NCBI GenBank assembly: GCA_046594215.1
Contig: JBKJPX010000072.1
Coordinates: 6,458-70,457 of the forward strand
Origin: Panacagrimonas sp046594215
GTDB lineage: Bacteria > Pseudomonadota > Gammaproteobacteria > Nevskiales > Nevskiaceae
Length of the DNA: 64,000 bases
Reading direction: 5' to 3'
Position numbers and translations under genes: made by a program. Below, one piece after another: positions 8,020 through 16,996 of this stretch. Within the stretch, counting starts at the first letter, position 1, and each line of letters starts with the position of its first letter. Below the pieces are notes generated by a model that was not told the origin of the DNA, did not search any database, and saw only the letters and a program-made list of their open reading frames with translations.

Positions 8020-9195
8020 ATGCCTCAACTGGCTCGACCCCTGAGCATCGCGCTGGTCGCCGGCGAACTGTCGGGCGACCTGCTCGGCGGCGCGATCGTG
8101 CGGGCGCTGCGTGCGCGTTTCCCGGACGCCCGCATCCACGGCCTCGCCGGGCCCCGCATGATCGAGGCGGGTTGCGAGGCCATTGGCTCCATCGAGGAGC
8201 TGTCGGTGATGGGCTTGGCCGAAGTGCTGCCGGCCATTCCGCGCCTGCTGAGGCTGCGCAAACGCCTGATCCGGCAATTCCTCGCCGAACGCCCGGACGT
8301 GTTCATCGGACTCGACGCGCCGGACTTCAACCTGGGCCTGGCCCGGCGGCTGCGCGCGCGCGGCCTGCTCACGGTGCATGTGGTCAGCCCGACGATCTGG
8401 GCCTGGCGGCCGGGCAGGGTGAAGGGCATCGCGAAGTCGGTCGACCTGATGCTCTGCCTGTTCCCGTTCGAGCCGGCGCACTACGCCGGCACTGGTGTGG
8501 CCGCGCGCTTCATCGGCCACCCGCTGGCCAACGAACTGGACGCGGCTGTCACGCCGTCGCAGGGGCGCACGGCGCTGGGGCTGGAGGGAGAGGCGCCCAT
8601 CGTGGCGGTCCTGCCCGGGTCGCGCGGCGGCGAGATGAAATACCTCGCCGAGCCTTTCGCGCGCGCCGCCGCGCTGTTGCACGCACGAATTCCGGGCATC
8701 CGCTTCGTGACGCCGATCGCCAAGCCGTCGTTGGAATCAGGGCTGCGCGCCGCGATCGCACAGCTCGCGCCGGAGTGCGACTGGACCTTGCTGACCGGCC
8801 AGTCGCGCGAAGCCATTCGCGCCGCGGACGCCGTGATGCTGGCCTCGGGCACCGCGACGCTGGAGTGCCTGCTGCTCGGCCGGCCGATGGTGGTCGCCTA
8901 CCGGACCTCGCGCTTCACCGCCTGGATGATGCTCGACCTGGGTCTGCTCAAGTCGCGCTACGTGAGCCTGCCCAACCTGCTCGCGGCCGAACCGACCGTG
9001 ACGGAGCTTCTGCAGGACGCGGCGTCACCCGAGGCGCTTGCCGACGCGGTGCAGCGGCTGCTCGACGAGCCGCCCTATCGGCAGCGCCAGATCGCGGCTT
9101 TCGATTCGGTACGCGAGGCCCTGAGCCGCGATGCGGCGCAGAAAGCCGTCGAGGCGATCGTGGAATTGCTGGCCCAGCGAGGCGCGCGCGGCTGA
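8020..9195 (+). CDS. lpxB: lipid-A-disaccharide synthase
   Basis: LpxB joins UDP-2,3-diacylglucosamine and lipid X to make the lipid A disaccharide on the inner face of the inner membrane. The 391-residue protein starts MPQLARPLSIALVAGELSGD, with the family motif VAGE-x-SGD, followed by DAPDFNLGLARRLR, PTIWAWRPGRV, LPGSRGGEMKYL and a late SGTATLECLLLGRPMV. The start at 8020 has GGAG seven bases ahead; in-frame ATGs at 7957 and 7993 are possible but would add unusual residues. It stands alone here, without the lpxA, lpxD, fabZ or rnhB neighbours usual in this class. Confidence 0.95.
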   Translation: MPQLARPLSIALVAGELSGDLLGGAIVRALRARFPDARIHGLAGPRMIEAGCEAIGSIEELSVMGLAEVLPAIPRLLRLRKRLIRQFLAERPDVFIGLDAPDFNLGLARRLRARGLLTVHVVSPTIWAWRPGRVKGIAKSVDLMLCLFPFEPAHYAGTGVAARFIGHPLANELDAAVTPSQGRTALGLEGEAPIVAVLPGSRGGEMKYLAEPFARAAALLHARIPGIRFVTPIAKPSLESGLRAAIAQLAPECDWTLLTGQSREAIRAADAVMLASGTATLECLLLGRPMVVAYRTSRFTAWMMLDLGLLKSRYVSLPNLLAAEPTVTELLQDAASPEALADAVQRLLDEPPYRQRQIAAFDSVREALSRDAAQKAVEAIVELLAQRGARG

Positions 9196-9208
9196 GGTAT
9201 CTCCTCAG
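9192..9208. terminator. short hairpin spanning two convergent stop codons
   Basis: CTGAGG (9192-9197) and CCTCAG (9203-9208) form a six-base-pair stem with a five-base loop. The lpxB stop lies in one arm and the stop of the opposing TonB-like gene in the other. It is symmetric and could serve both strands, but it is short and lacks a T-run. Confidence 0.35.
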
Positions 9209-9567
9209 GGCGCGGCCTGTTTGCTCCAGCCGTGCCAGAGCGTCACCTCGCCGAGCACCGGCACGCGATTCTGCGTGGCCGGCTCGAAACGACAGCTCGC
9301 GTACGCCGCGACAGCCGCCGCATCCAGTGCCACGCTGCCGCTCGAAGCGGTGACTTCCAGGCGCAGCACCTCGCCCTTGTCGCTGACGGTGAACATCATC
9401 TGCGTCACGCCGTCGGCGATGTCACGGCGTACGTCCGGGGGCCAACGGGGCAGCGCGCAGGTGTTGGCGATCAGGCGCGGCCGGATCGTCATGTCGATGC
9501 CGAATTCGTCGCTGGCCATGACGGCTCCCACGGTGAGAGAAAATCCGAGGCCGAGCGCGATGCACAT
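9205..9567 (-). CDS. small TonB C-terminal-like exported protein
   Basis: This is a 120-residue protein with a hydrophobic N-terminal signal (MCIALGLGFSLTVGAVMAS). The remainder fits a TonB-family C-terminal fold: an RPRLIANTCALPRWPPDVRR segment, then VTQMMFTVSDKGEVLRLEVT, then ALDAAAVAAYASCRFEPA. Two Cys (in NTCALP and ASCRF) may form a disulfide. There is no long periplasmic spacer, so it is not a classical TonB. The start at 9567 is chosen because a longer form to 9642 would run into the upstream glycosylase gene. It is the last gene before the convergent lpxB. Confidence 0.6.
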   Translation of the reverse strand: MCIALGLGFSLTVGAVMASDEFGIDMTIRPRLIANTCALPRWPPDVRRDIADGVTQMMFTVSDKGEVLRLEVTASSGSVALDAAAVAAYASCRFEPATQNRVPVLGEVTLWHGWSKQAAP

Positions 9568-9590
9568 TCCTCGCGGCAGAAGCTTGCCGC

Positions 9591-10163
9591 TCACGTGGTC
9601 GAGCCCGGCGTTACGCGAACGGCGGTCAAGGCCGCGCGCCACGCCGACAGCTTGCTCGCATAGCTCATCGTGTGCGCGGGACTGGTGGAGGGCAGGCGCA
9701 CGTAGCTCAGACCCTCAACCTCGAGGCCCGGAGGGACGTGGACGCGAAAACTGCGCTCGGCTTCGGCACCGTTGAAGCAGATCCGTTCGAGGGCCGGATG
9801 GCGCCGGAAGAAAGCCGCGAAATCGTTGGGAACACGCGAGCCGTGCTCGATCGCGCTGTCGAGGCTGCCGGGTCTCACGCAGCTGTGCAGGACGTCCCAG
9901 AGGGCGACTCCCGAGGCTTTGAGCGCCTCGACGCGCTCTTCGTAAGGTGCCTCGGCATCGAAGCCCAGGACCGTGCCCATCACGCGCCAGAACGCATTTT
10001 GCGGATGCGCGTAGTACTGCGCGGCTTCGAGCGAGCGCACTCCCGGCATGCTGCCGAGGACCAGCACGCGGGCCGAGCGGTGAGCCAAGGGCGCGAAGCT
10101 GCGCACGCGGTTCACGAGCCGCGGCGAAACCCGACGGGCTTCAGCACGGGACGTTCGAGGCAC
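9591..10163 (-). CDS. DNA-deoxyinosine glycosylase (uracil-DNA glycosylase superfamily)
   Basis: This 190-residue cytoplasmic enzyme has the UDG fold. The early motif reads LVLGSMPGVRSLEAAQYYAH followed by PQNAFWRVMG, and the late motif reads LPSTSPAHTMSY; both are diagnostic of family 6 hypoxanthine-DNA glycosylases. These enzymes remove hypoxanthine arising from adenine deamination during base-excision repair. Length is as expected for the family. It is followed after 23 bases by the TonB-like gene and preceded by a possible small membrane protein gene only three bases away. Confidence 0.88.
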   Translation of the reverse strand: MPRTSRAEARRVSPRLVNRVRSFAPLAHRSARVLVLGSMPGVRSLEAAQYYAHPQNAFWRVMGTVLGFDAEAPYEERVEALKASGVALWDVLHSCVRPGSLDSAIEHGSRVPNDFAAFFRRHPALERICFNGAEAERSFRVHVPPGLEVEGLSYVRLPSTSPAHTMSYASKLSAWRAALTAVRVTPGSTT

Positions 10164-10166
10164 GAT

Positions 10167-10364
10167 CTAGGCGCGGCTTTCCCAGCGCAGGCCGGCATGC
10201 AGGCCGCCCGACACAACCGCAACGCGGAGGAGCCAGAGCAGGGTCGTGCTGTCGACGTCGTGGGAGACCCAGAAAAGGCAGATGGCCGGGATCAGGCGAA
10301 GGGACAGGCGCCAGGACCAGAGCGGGTCGCTGATGCGGGACGAGCGATCAAGAACGCCGAACAT
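10167..10364 (-). CDS. possible small membrane protein
   Basis: This is a tentative 65-residue product starting MFGVLDRSSRISDPLWSWRL. It has two hydrophobic stretches, around SLRLIPAICLFWV and LLWLLRVAVVSGG. It would fill the space between the pilin stop at 10378 and the glycosylase start at 10163 with gaps of 13 and 3 bases, matching the compact spacing of this region. I do not recognise the family. The longer frame extending into the pilin gene is Pro/Arg-rich and looks like a shadow. Confidence 0.35.
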   Translation of the reverse strand: MFGVLDRSSRISDPLWSWRLSLRLIPAICLFWVSHDVDSTTLLWLLRVAVVSGGLHAGLRWESRA

Positions 10365-10377
10365 GCGCGCGCAAACT

Positions 10378-10872
10378 TCATTGCGTCCAGCAGTTCGCCG
10401 CATTCGTCCCGCTTGCGCTCTTGATCCCGGTGGAGCCCATGCACATCGTCGCGCAGCGCGTGTCGCTGGCCTGCCCGTTGATCGGACGCGCGACGACGGT
10501 GAAGCCGGTCGCCGAAGCGCTTCCGGTGGCGGGGCAGGTGGTGCTGGCCGTGTCGCCGGCGAGCTTGATTTCATAGATCGACTGGGTCGTGCTGATGGAG
10601 GACAGCACGCCGTCGCGGGTCAGGTAGACCGTGCTGCCGCTCAATCCCAGCTTGTCGAACGTGGTCGCGAAGTGCTTGCGGTCGACGTAGAAGCTGTTCT
10701 GGCGCGAGACGATCTCGGTCATGGCGGACTTGGCGACGGTGCGGTTGCCGCGCTGGACGTACATGCGATAGCTGGGGACCGCGATCGTGGTGAGGATGCC
10801 CACGATCGCCACCGCGATGAGCAGTTCGACCAGCGTGAAACCGGTCTGCGCCTGGGAGCCTCGTCGCTTCAT
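10378..10872 (-). CDS. pilE: type IV pilin-like minor pilin, PilE-type
   Basis: This is a 164-residue prepilin. A short basic leader ends in a Gly, and the prepilin peptidase site and hydrophobic helix read TGFTLVELLIAVAIVGILTT with the conserved Glu at +5. The soluble domain has two Cys (near TCPATGS and DTRCATMC) and a further C-terminal Cys in NCWTQ that can form the D-region disulfide. It is the last gene of the six-gene minor pilin operon; its ATG overlaps the pilY1 stop as TGATG. Minor pilins prime pilus assembly. The name follows gene order and general family resemblance. Confidence 0.85.
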   Translation of the reverse strand: MKRRGSQAQTGFTLVELLIAVAIVGILTTIAVPSYRMYVQRGNRTVAKSAMTEIVSRQNSFYVDRKHFATTFDKLGLSGSTVYLTRDGVLSSISTTQSIYEIKLAGDTASTTCPATGSASATGFTVVARPINGQASDTRCATMCMGSTGIKSASGTNAANCWTQ

Positions 10873-13800
10873 CACGGAGGAGTCTCGTCGTCGCCGCGCC
10901 GCTCGCGCCAGTAGACCGGATAGTAGCGGGGACTGCGAGCTTCGAGCGTACGCGTGTTGGCGGCCAACGCGCTGGTGGCCACGGTGTTCAGTTCGCCTGC
11001 AAGGCCCGGCACGCCGCCGTCGGTGCTGCGCTTGTCGGTGTCGCTGTCGGCGATGAAGTCCTGCACCAGCGGCCGGCTGTCCGCCAGCGACACGCCGTAC
11101 AGACGGTTGGTGCCTTCGTCCGGTACGCAGTTTCGCGTGGTCGGATCCTGCGGCACGTAGGTGCTGAAGAAGACCGTGCCGCCGCTGGTGAGCGCCTGGG
11201 ACATCGCCTTCTCGCCGCGACGCGACAGGCTCAGCTTCCAGCCGATGGCGCCGTCAGCCGAGGCGCCGCAATCCTTGGCGGCGTTGGCGCAGGCCGAGCT
11301 CAGGTCGGCGAAGCTGTCCTGGTGCGTGAGGTCGGATTCCGAGGTCAGCACCTGCGCCGGCAGTTTTCCGCTTGCCACCGCGCGATCGCGGTACGTGTAG
11401 AGATAGTTCTGCGTGTTGGCGTTGAACGGATCCTCGCGATCGCCGCTGGCGAACACGACGGCGTCGTAGGCGCCGCGCGCATCCTTGAACGGCACGTAGT
11501 CGGGCGCCGCGAAGAAGCGGCGATCGTTGGTGACGTTGGCGGTGTCGTGCCGGCCCACGCTCGCCAGCGGCGTCACGGTCCAGTCGCCGCGGTCTACGCT
11601 GGCGAAGTCGGCGCGCCAGAGGCGCCCCCCGGTGTCCACCGCGTAGAAGCGGTCGAGCAGGCCGTCGCCGTTGCTGTCCACCACCGTCAGATTGGCCGCG
11701 ATGCTGTCGGCCATCAGTGGATGCTGAAAGGTGCGCGAAGTGCTGTTGTACGGCGAGGTCGAGCTGAAGGCGCCCTGGCGGACCTTCCAGATCAGTTCGC
11801 CTGTTTCGGCGTCGACCATGTAGACCGCGTTGCCGCGGCTGTCGTCGCTGCCCAGGACATTCTTGCTGCCGCGCGCGAGGTCCTTTCCGATCCGCACGTT
11901 GCTGGCGTCGCGCCCTCCGTTGTAGCCGCCCGCGAACAGGAGGACGCTGCGCGTGACGTTGGTCGAGCCCTCCTTGTACTGCACGCGGCCGGCCTGCGGG
12001 CTGGAGAAGGTCAGCGCCATCTCGGCGAACTGCGTGTCCGATCCCGCAACGAATCCACTCGAGTTGAAAAGGCCGTCCGGCCCGATGCGCCACATCATCG
12101 CGGGGCTGTCGGGATTCTTGATGTCCAGCGCGTAGACGCTGGTCCCGCCGCGACGCAGGCCGAAGTACGCGGCCGCGCGGTCGTTGGAATTGGTGCTGTC
12201 GATCTTGCCGTCGGCCGCGCCGCCGGTGGAGCTGCGGTCGCGCAGCAGGACCGTCGGTGCCCCGTCGACGCCGTAGGGGAATTTCGCGGACGGCTGGTCG
12301 TCGCGCAGCGTCTTCTGCTGGCTCATCACGGCCCGCGGCATGAACGCCCAGTTCTCGACGCCCGATTCGGCGCTGCCGCCGGTCGTGTTGGTGACCATGC
12401 GCAGAAAGCCGTCGGTGGCGCCATAGAGAATGCGGATGTCGGGGTTGGTGTCCGAGTACCCGCTGCGCGCGCCGTAGCTCACGGCGACAGGACGTGAGTG
12501 CAGCACCGCGCCGTGCAGCCATGCACGTCCGACCAGTCCGGATCCGACGCCGAGCGAGGTCGAAGTGGTGCCAACCTCGTAGCCGCGCGCATACAGGAGC
12601 AGCTCCTGCGTCTGCGCGTCGCTGGACGCGCCAAGAGAGCTCAGCAGCTCGGTGCGCACCGTGGCGTCATCGGCGTTCATCGTTGCAAGGCTGGGCACCT
12701 TGGTGGCGCTGTAGCGGTCGTAGAAAAGCTTGCGTGTTCCCGTTGCGTTGGTGCGCCCCGGATTGCCGCCTCCCGCGAGCGCGAAGCCAGGGATCTTCTG
12801 GCCGGCACCGCCGAGCGTGGCATTGCGACCATCGGCGACGTTGCCCGCGCCGAGCAGGGACGTCAGCGTCCAGAACGTGACTGCCGACTTGGCGATACGA
12901 CCATCGGTCGCGATGCCGTTGTTGCTGCTCGCGTCGTAATACCCCAGCTTGCCGCCGACCGATTTCAGGCTGAGCTTCTTGAGGTTGCCGGGCCAGCGTG
13001 GCTTCTGGTCCGCCTCGGGCCGGAACACGCCGAAGAACGCGGGCGTCTTGACGGTGGTGCCCAGGCTGCCGGGTGTGGTCAGGTTCGCGGTGATGCTCGG
13101 CGTGAGCAGGCTGGCGTCCACCGTCAGCACGGGCTTCATCAGGTCGGCCACCGACTTGCCCAGCCCCAGCAGTCCGAGGTTGTTGACGTAGCTGTTCACG
13201 TTCGCGCCGACGTTGGTCAGAGCCGCGAGATTCGACAGGTTGTCCTGGATCAGGAAGTAGGAGCGCAGGCTGATGCTGTTGCCGTTGACGTCCTTGAAGC
13301 CGGGATCGCGCGACTTGGCGACGACGTTGGGAAAGCTGATATTTCCGCCGGTCACGGCGGTCGGGAAATACTGCTTGAGGGTAGCGTCCGACTCCGACTC
13401 GCGGTCGGTGTTGGTCAGCTGCACGTTGAGCACGTTGACGATGTCGCACTGCGCCGCGGGCTGGATATAGCGGCTGCCGCTCTCGATCGAGGTATCGCGC
13501 GTCAGGATGCCGGTGAGGCCGTCCCAGCGTGCCAGCGGCGCATTGAAGATCGTGTCACCGCCGAGGTAGTGGCTGATTTCCGCATACACCTCCTTCCCCT
13601 GGAAGGGCGGCAGCAGCGAGGTCGGCGTCGTCAGGGTCGTCGCCAGCAGCGCCGTCGTCGAATTCGCCAGGTTGGTGGGGTTGAGCATGCTGGTGAGCAG
13701 CGAGGTGACGCGCGTAAGCAGCGTTGTGACCGAGCCCTGGTCGACCAGGGGCGTGAAGCCGACGAGGAAGTAGGCACCGTTGCTGCAGTTCACGGTCTCC

Positions 13801-14600
13801 CGCCTCGAGGTTGGGATCGAGGCGGAGTCGCCGAAGGCGCAGGTGCTGGCTGGCGCGCCGGCCGCCGTCGCGCGGTCTGCGTGCGACACCACGATGGCCA
13901 CGCGCGAGTCGATCAGCTGGTTGAGGATGGATTCGAGCAGCGAGATCAGACCGACCTGGCCGAGGTTCATCACGCCGCTGATCGTCGTCGTGAGCAGCCC
14001 GGCGATTGTCGGGGGCAGCGCCCCGACCACCGTGTTGAGCAGCGGGTTGATCATCCCGTTGACGAGCTGGCCGACGAAACCGCCGAGCGCCGCGTTGGTC
14101 ACCGACGCCGTCAGCGGATTGCCGAGGAGCGTGGACAGGGTCGAGCAGGTCAGGTTGCCCAGGTTGCCGATCAGGGGGAGGCTACCGAGTGCGATCGACG
14201 GTGAGGCCAGCCCCAGCGCGGTATTGACCACGCACAGCTGCGAGGCGCTCAGCGCCGCGGGCCCGCCGGGCTGGGTGCCGGTGAGCAGCGCGCGCAGGTA
14301 GGCTGCCGGATCGCTACTGACGCCGCCGAGCAGATCACCGAGCAGGATGGTGTTGCGCACGTCCAGGCACAGCTGCGGCGCCGACGGATTGCGGCTGTTG
14401 CTCGCGGGTGTCAGGACCGAGTTGCAGATGCCGAGCAGGTTCAGATCCAGCACCAGGATCGTCATCGGCGGCTTGAGCGCGTTGTCGGCCTGGTTGTTGT
14501 AGATGTCGATATCGTCGGCGCGCACTGCGGCGGGCAGTGCGATGAACAGGCCAAGCACCAGGGCGAAGAGTTTCGAGCGCAGACGCAGGAAGGTGTTCAT
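10872..14600 (-). CDS. pilY1: type IV pilus tip adhesin/assembly protein PilY1-like
   Basis: This is a 1242-residue exported protein with a signal peptide ending near AVRADD. The C-terminal third is the PilY1 beta-propeller: DIRILYGATDGFLRMV, then VYMVDAETGELIWKV, and a calcium-loop-like segment VVDSNGDGLLDRFYAVDTGG near residue 970. The N-terminal third departs from the norm: where a von Willebrand A metal site (D-x-S-x-S) is expected it reads TILVLDLNLLGICN, followed by a long Leu/Thr/Asn-rich hydrophobic stretch. The ATG at 14600 has GGAG eight bases upstream; a GTG at 14609 overlapping the pilX stop is the alternative. It should sit at the pilus tip with the minor pilins. Confidence 0.88.
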   Translation of the reverse strand: MNTFLRLRSKLFALVLGLFIALPAAVRADDIDIYNNQADNALKPPMTILVLDLNLLGICNSVLTPASNSRNPSAPQLCLDVRNTILLGDLLGGVSSDPAAYLRALLTGTQPGGPAALSASQLCVVNTALGLASPSIALGSLPLIGNLGNLTCSTLSTLLGNPLTASVTNAALGGFVGQLVNGMINPLLNTVVGALPPTIAGLLTTTISGVMNLGQVGLISLLESILNQLIDSRVAIVVSHADRATAAGAPASTCAFGDSASIPTSRRETVNCSNGAYFLVGFTPLVDQGSVTTLLTRVTSLLTSMLNPTNLANSTTALLATTLTTPTSLLPPFQGKEVYAEISHYLGGDTIFNAPLARWDGLTGILTRDTSIESGSRYIQPAAQCDIVNVLNVQLTNTDRESESDATLKQYFPTAVTGGNISFPNVVAKSRDPGFKDVNGNSISLRSYFLIQDNLSNLAALTNVGANVNSYVNNLGLLGLGKSVADLMKPVLTVDASLLTPSITANLTTPGSLGTTVKTPAFFGVFRPEADQKPRWPGNLKKLSLKSVGGKLGYYDASSNNGIATDGRIAKSAVTFWTLTSLLGAGNVADGRNATLGGAGQKIPGFALAGGGNPGRTNATGTRKLFYDRYSATKVPSLATMNADDATVRTELLSSLGASSDAQTQELLLYARGYEVGTTSTSLGVGSGLVGRAWLHGAVLHSRPVAVSYGARSGYSDTNPDIRILYGATDGFLRMVTNTTGGSAESGVENWAFMPRAVMSQQKTLRDDQPSAKFPYGVDGAPTVLLRDRSSTGGAADGKIDSTNSNDRAAAYFGLRRGGTSVYALDIKNPDSPAMMWRIGPDGLFNSSGFVAGSDTQFAEMALTFSSPQAGRVQYKEGSTNVTRSVLLFAGGYNGGRDASNVRIGKDLARGSKNVLGSDDSRGNAVYMVDAETGELIWKVRQGAFSSTSPYNSTSRTFQHPLMADSIAANLTVVDSNGDGLLDRFYAVDTGGRLWRADFASVDRGDWTVTPLASVGRHDTANVTNDRRFFAAPDYVPFKDARGAYDAVVFASGDREDPFNANTQNYLYTYRDRAVASGKLPAQVLTSESDLTHQDSFADLSSACANAAKDCGASADGAIGWKLSLSRRGEKAMSQALTSGGTVFFSTYVPQDPTTRNCVPDEGTNRLYGVSLADSRPLVQDFIADSDTDKRSTDGGVPGLAGELNTVATSALAANTRTLEARSPRYYPVYWRERRGDDETPP

Positions 14601-14605
14601 TGCAT

Positions 14606-15241
14606 TCACTCCACGACCAGGCCGTCGACGGTGTCGACTTTGACGAAGGTGCCCTGGCTGACCTCGGCGGCGCCGAAGTTTCCGGTATCGGTTGAGCCGG
14701 CGGCCCGGCTCGTCGCGGTGCGGTCGTAGCCCGCGAGCACGGTGAAGCTGGCGAGCCTGAAGCGTTCGCCGCTGTCGCCGCGTCGCAGTGCCGATACGGG
14801 CGCGAAATCGGAACCGCCGACCGACTCCCGCCGGACCAGGGTGTAGCCATGCAGCTTGAGGTTGCCCTCAGGGAGCTTCGTGACGGGGCTCAGGGCGGCC
14901 GGGCAGTCGAAGCTCTGCCGGTTGTGCAGGGAGGTCGCGTCGAGCTGCGCCGACAGGTAGCAGTTGGCGACGTAGCCGGAGCCTTGCTGGACGACGAGGT
15001 TGGTGGCGCTGTCGTTGAGCATGGCCTCAAGCAGCGACTGCGCGCTCTGCACCGCTGTGATGCGGCTCTCCTCGTTCAGCGCCAGGCGCAGGTCGGTCTG
15101 ACCTGCCTTCATCGCGGCCAGGCCCAGGATGGTGATGACGACCAGGAAGAACAGGGCGCTGGCGAGCGCCGCGCCCGATTGGCGCGCGGTGATGGCGCGG
15201 TTGCCCGAAGAACGCGCGATGCTGGCGGCGTGGATCATCAT
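14606..15241 (-). CDS. pilX: minor pilin assembly protein PilX-like
   Basis: This 211-residue protein has the PilX N-terminal pattern: QSGAALASALFFLVVITILG followed by LAAMKAGQTDLRLALNEE. A hydrophobic helix at about residues 24-45 leads to a soluble domain with a Cys pair (NCYLSAQ and FDCPAA). PilX-type proteins join PilV, PilW and FimT in the tip complex that supports PilY1. The gene starts in TAATG overlap with the pilW stop and ends next to the pilY1 start, so the operon is translationally coupled here. Confidence 0.85.
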   Translation of the reverse strand: MMIHAASIARSSGNRAITARQSGAALASALFFLVVITILGLAAMKAGQTDLRLALNEESRITAVQSAQSLLEAMLNDSATNLVVQQGSGYVANCYLSAQLDATSLHNRQSFDCPAALSPVTKLPEGNLKLHGYTLVRRESVGGSDFAPVSALRRGDSGERFRLASFTVLAGYDRTATSRAAGSTDTGNFGAAEVSQGTFVKVDTVDGLVVE

Positions 15242-16389
15242 TACCTGACTCCTGTTCCGCCCTGGATTCCCAGGTTTCGCAGTTGCACGGTGGTGCTGTA
15301 CGCGCGACGGTAGAAATGGGCGGTCTGCTGGTCGCTGGCCGTACCGCTCGCGTCGACGATGCCGCCCGGCGTGTAGGCCGCCTTGTCGGCGAGCCGGTAG
15401 GTCTTCTCGTCGAGGTGGCTGGAGTCGGACCGGCGCGAGCGCACCAGCAGGTGTATCTGTACCGAGCGTGCCTGCGTCTTGACCTCTGCGTCCGTGGGCG
15501 TGGCGGTGTAGCGATCGACGATGTCGTCGTTGTCGTTCGGATCATCCAGGCCCCAGACGATCTGCAGATCCTCGACGCCCTCGGCGATGCATTCCGTGTA
15601 GTAGCCCGCGGAGCCCACGGCACCGGTTCCGCAACTCGCCAGCTCGGGGTTCGAATTGGACGCGAAGCCGCTCGGGCACAGCTCTTTTCGGCACAGCGCC
15701 GGCACGCCGTCACCCGGCGTGAGCGAGAAGTCGCGCACGAAATAGATGCGCGGGTAGTAGCGGTAGAAGCTCGCCGGGGCCAGCGGTTGCTCGGTCAGCG
15801 GACTATTGGCCTTGTTGGGCCAGCGGATCAGCGTGCCGCCGGTCCCGTTGGTCTGCAGGTAGAAGTGGTAGGGGCGCGCCGTGGCCGCGCTCTCGCCGAG
15901 CGCGGCCGACGCGGTGACCTGGCCGCTGACGTGACGCAACGCGAGCACGTCGGTGCCCACGCGAACGTTGCCCAGGCAGTTCCACTGCGCGTTGATCGCG
16001 GTGCCGCTCGACTGGTTGCGGAACTCCACCGCCGAGGACACGAAGAAGGACCAGGCCTTGCCCGTGGGGCCGCAATCCTGCGCGGGTGTGAGGCCGCGCG
16101 GCGCGGTCGAGTCGTCGTCGTCGGTCGACGTGTTCTCGAGGTTGGGCAGCAGGTTGCCGGTTCCGAGCATTCCGCCCCAGTAGCCGGCCATCGTGAGGTC
16201 GCGCGAGATCGTGGCCAGCGCGAAACGCGCCTGGTCCTGCATGCCCGCGATCAGGTCGTTCTCGCGGTAGCTGCGGTTGGTGGACAGGAACAAGGTCGCG
16301 ATACCGGCCATCAGCAGCAGGCCGAGCGTGGTCGCGACCATCATTTCGATCAGGGTGAAGCCGGACACGGTATGTCGTTCAGGGCGCAT
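15241..16389 (-). CDS. pilW: minor pilin PilW-like
   Basis: This is a 382-residue prepilin with peptidase site SGFTLIEMMVATTLGLLLMA and the helix running to about residue 35. The soluble domain is large and contains at least five Cys, including CRKELCPSGF and ASCGTGAVG. It should be part of the minor pilin tip complex. The start at 16389 (MRPERHTVSG) gives the usual short leader; an upstream ATG at 16410 would lengthen the overlap with pilV from 11 to 32 bases. Confidence 0.85.
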   Translation of the reverse strand: MRPERHTVSGFTLIEMMVATTLGLLLMAGIATLFLSTNRSYRENDLIAGMQDQARFALATISRDLTMAGYWGGMLGTGNLLPNLENTSTDDDDSTAPRGLTPAQDCGPTGKAWSFFVSSAVEFRNQSSGTAINAQWNCLGNVRVGTDVLALRHVSGQVTASAALGESAATARPYHFYLQTNGTGGTLIRWPNKANSPLTEQPLAPASFYRYYPRIYFVRDFSLTPGDGVPALCRKELCPSGFASNSNPELASCGTGAVGSAGYYTECIAEGVEDLQIVWGLDDPNDNDDIVDRYTATPTDAEVKTQARSVQIHLLVRSRRSDSSHLDEKTYRLADKAAYTPGGIVDASGTASDQQTAHFYRRAYSTTVQLRNLGIQGGTGVR

Positions 16390-16996
16390 TGGGATCCGCC
16401 ACGAAGGCATCCAGTACGAGGACGCGGCGCATGCGCTCGTCGCTTCCGCTCTGGCGCAGATCGTCGTAGCGGCCGAGATTCAGACCGCAGGTATTGCGCG
16501 CCGGGTCATCAGTGGGATCGTCGTTGTCCGGCGGCGCCATACCCGTGACGCCGCGCCAGGCGATGGCCACCACGTAGAGGCCGGCCACGGCGCCTTTCTG
16601 GACGCAGCCCGTCGCGTTCACCAGGCCGCCGGCATCCTCGCCGTCTACACGCGCCTCGGCGCCGGACAGCGACTGGCTCCAGCGCTGCAGGTCGTAGGCC
16701 GCCAGCTCCACCGGCGCGCACTTGGCGGCGGCCGCGCCGCAATCCGCTGCGGACGCAACGGAAGACGCGTCGGCGGTGAGATAGAAGTCTATGTAGCCCG
16801 GGTTGGTGCGCATGCTCTCGACCATCGACTGCGCCAGGGTGCTGGCGGTCGTGCGCTGCACCGCGTCGTAGTTGAATTTCTTGGACATCGCCTGGAGGCC
16901 TGCGACCGCGAGCAGGCCGATGCCGGCGACGAACACGGTGATCAGCACTTCGATCAGCGTGAAGCCACGGGAGACGACCGGCCTGCGCGCGTTCAC
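16379..16996 (-). CDS. pilV: minor pilin PilV-like
   Basis: This is a 205-residue prepilin with cleavage motif SRGFTLIEVLITVFVAGIGL and the family sequence VAGLQAMSKKFNYDAVQRT just after the helix. Four Cys occur in the soluble domain (DCGAAAAKC, TGCVQ, NTCGLN). The start is a GTG overlapping the upstream TGA stop (GTGA), again implying coupled translation. It should function with PilW, PilX and PilY1 at the pilus tip. Confidence 0.85.
   Translation of the reverse strand: MNARRPVVSRGFTLIEVLITVFVAGIGLLAVAGLQAMSKKFNYDAVQRTTASTLAQSMVESMRTNPGYIDFYLTADASSVASAADCGAAAAKCAPVELAAYDLQRWSQSLSGAEARVDGEDAGGLVNATGCVQKGAVAGLYVVAIAWRGVTGMAPPDNDDPTDDPARNTCGLNLGRYDDLRQSGSDERMRRVLVLDAFVADPNAP

Noticed and set aside
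7783..8682. N-terminal extension of the DUF1329 frame, giving about 747 residues
   Set aside because: The extension lies antisense to lpxB, is Arg/Gln-rich and precedes a clear signal peptide at 7782.
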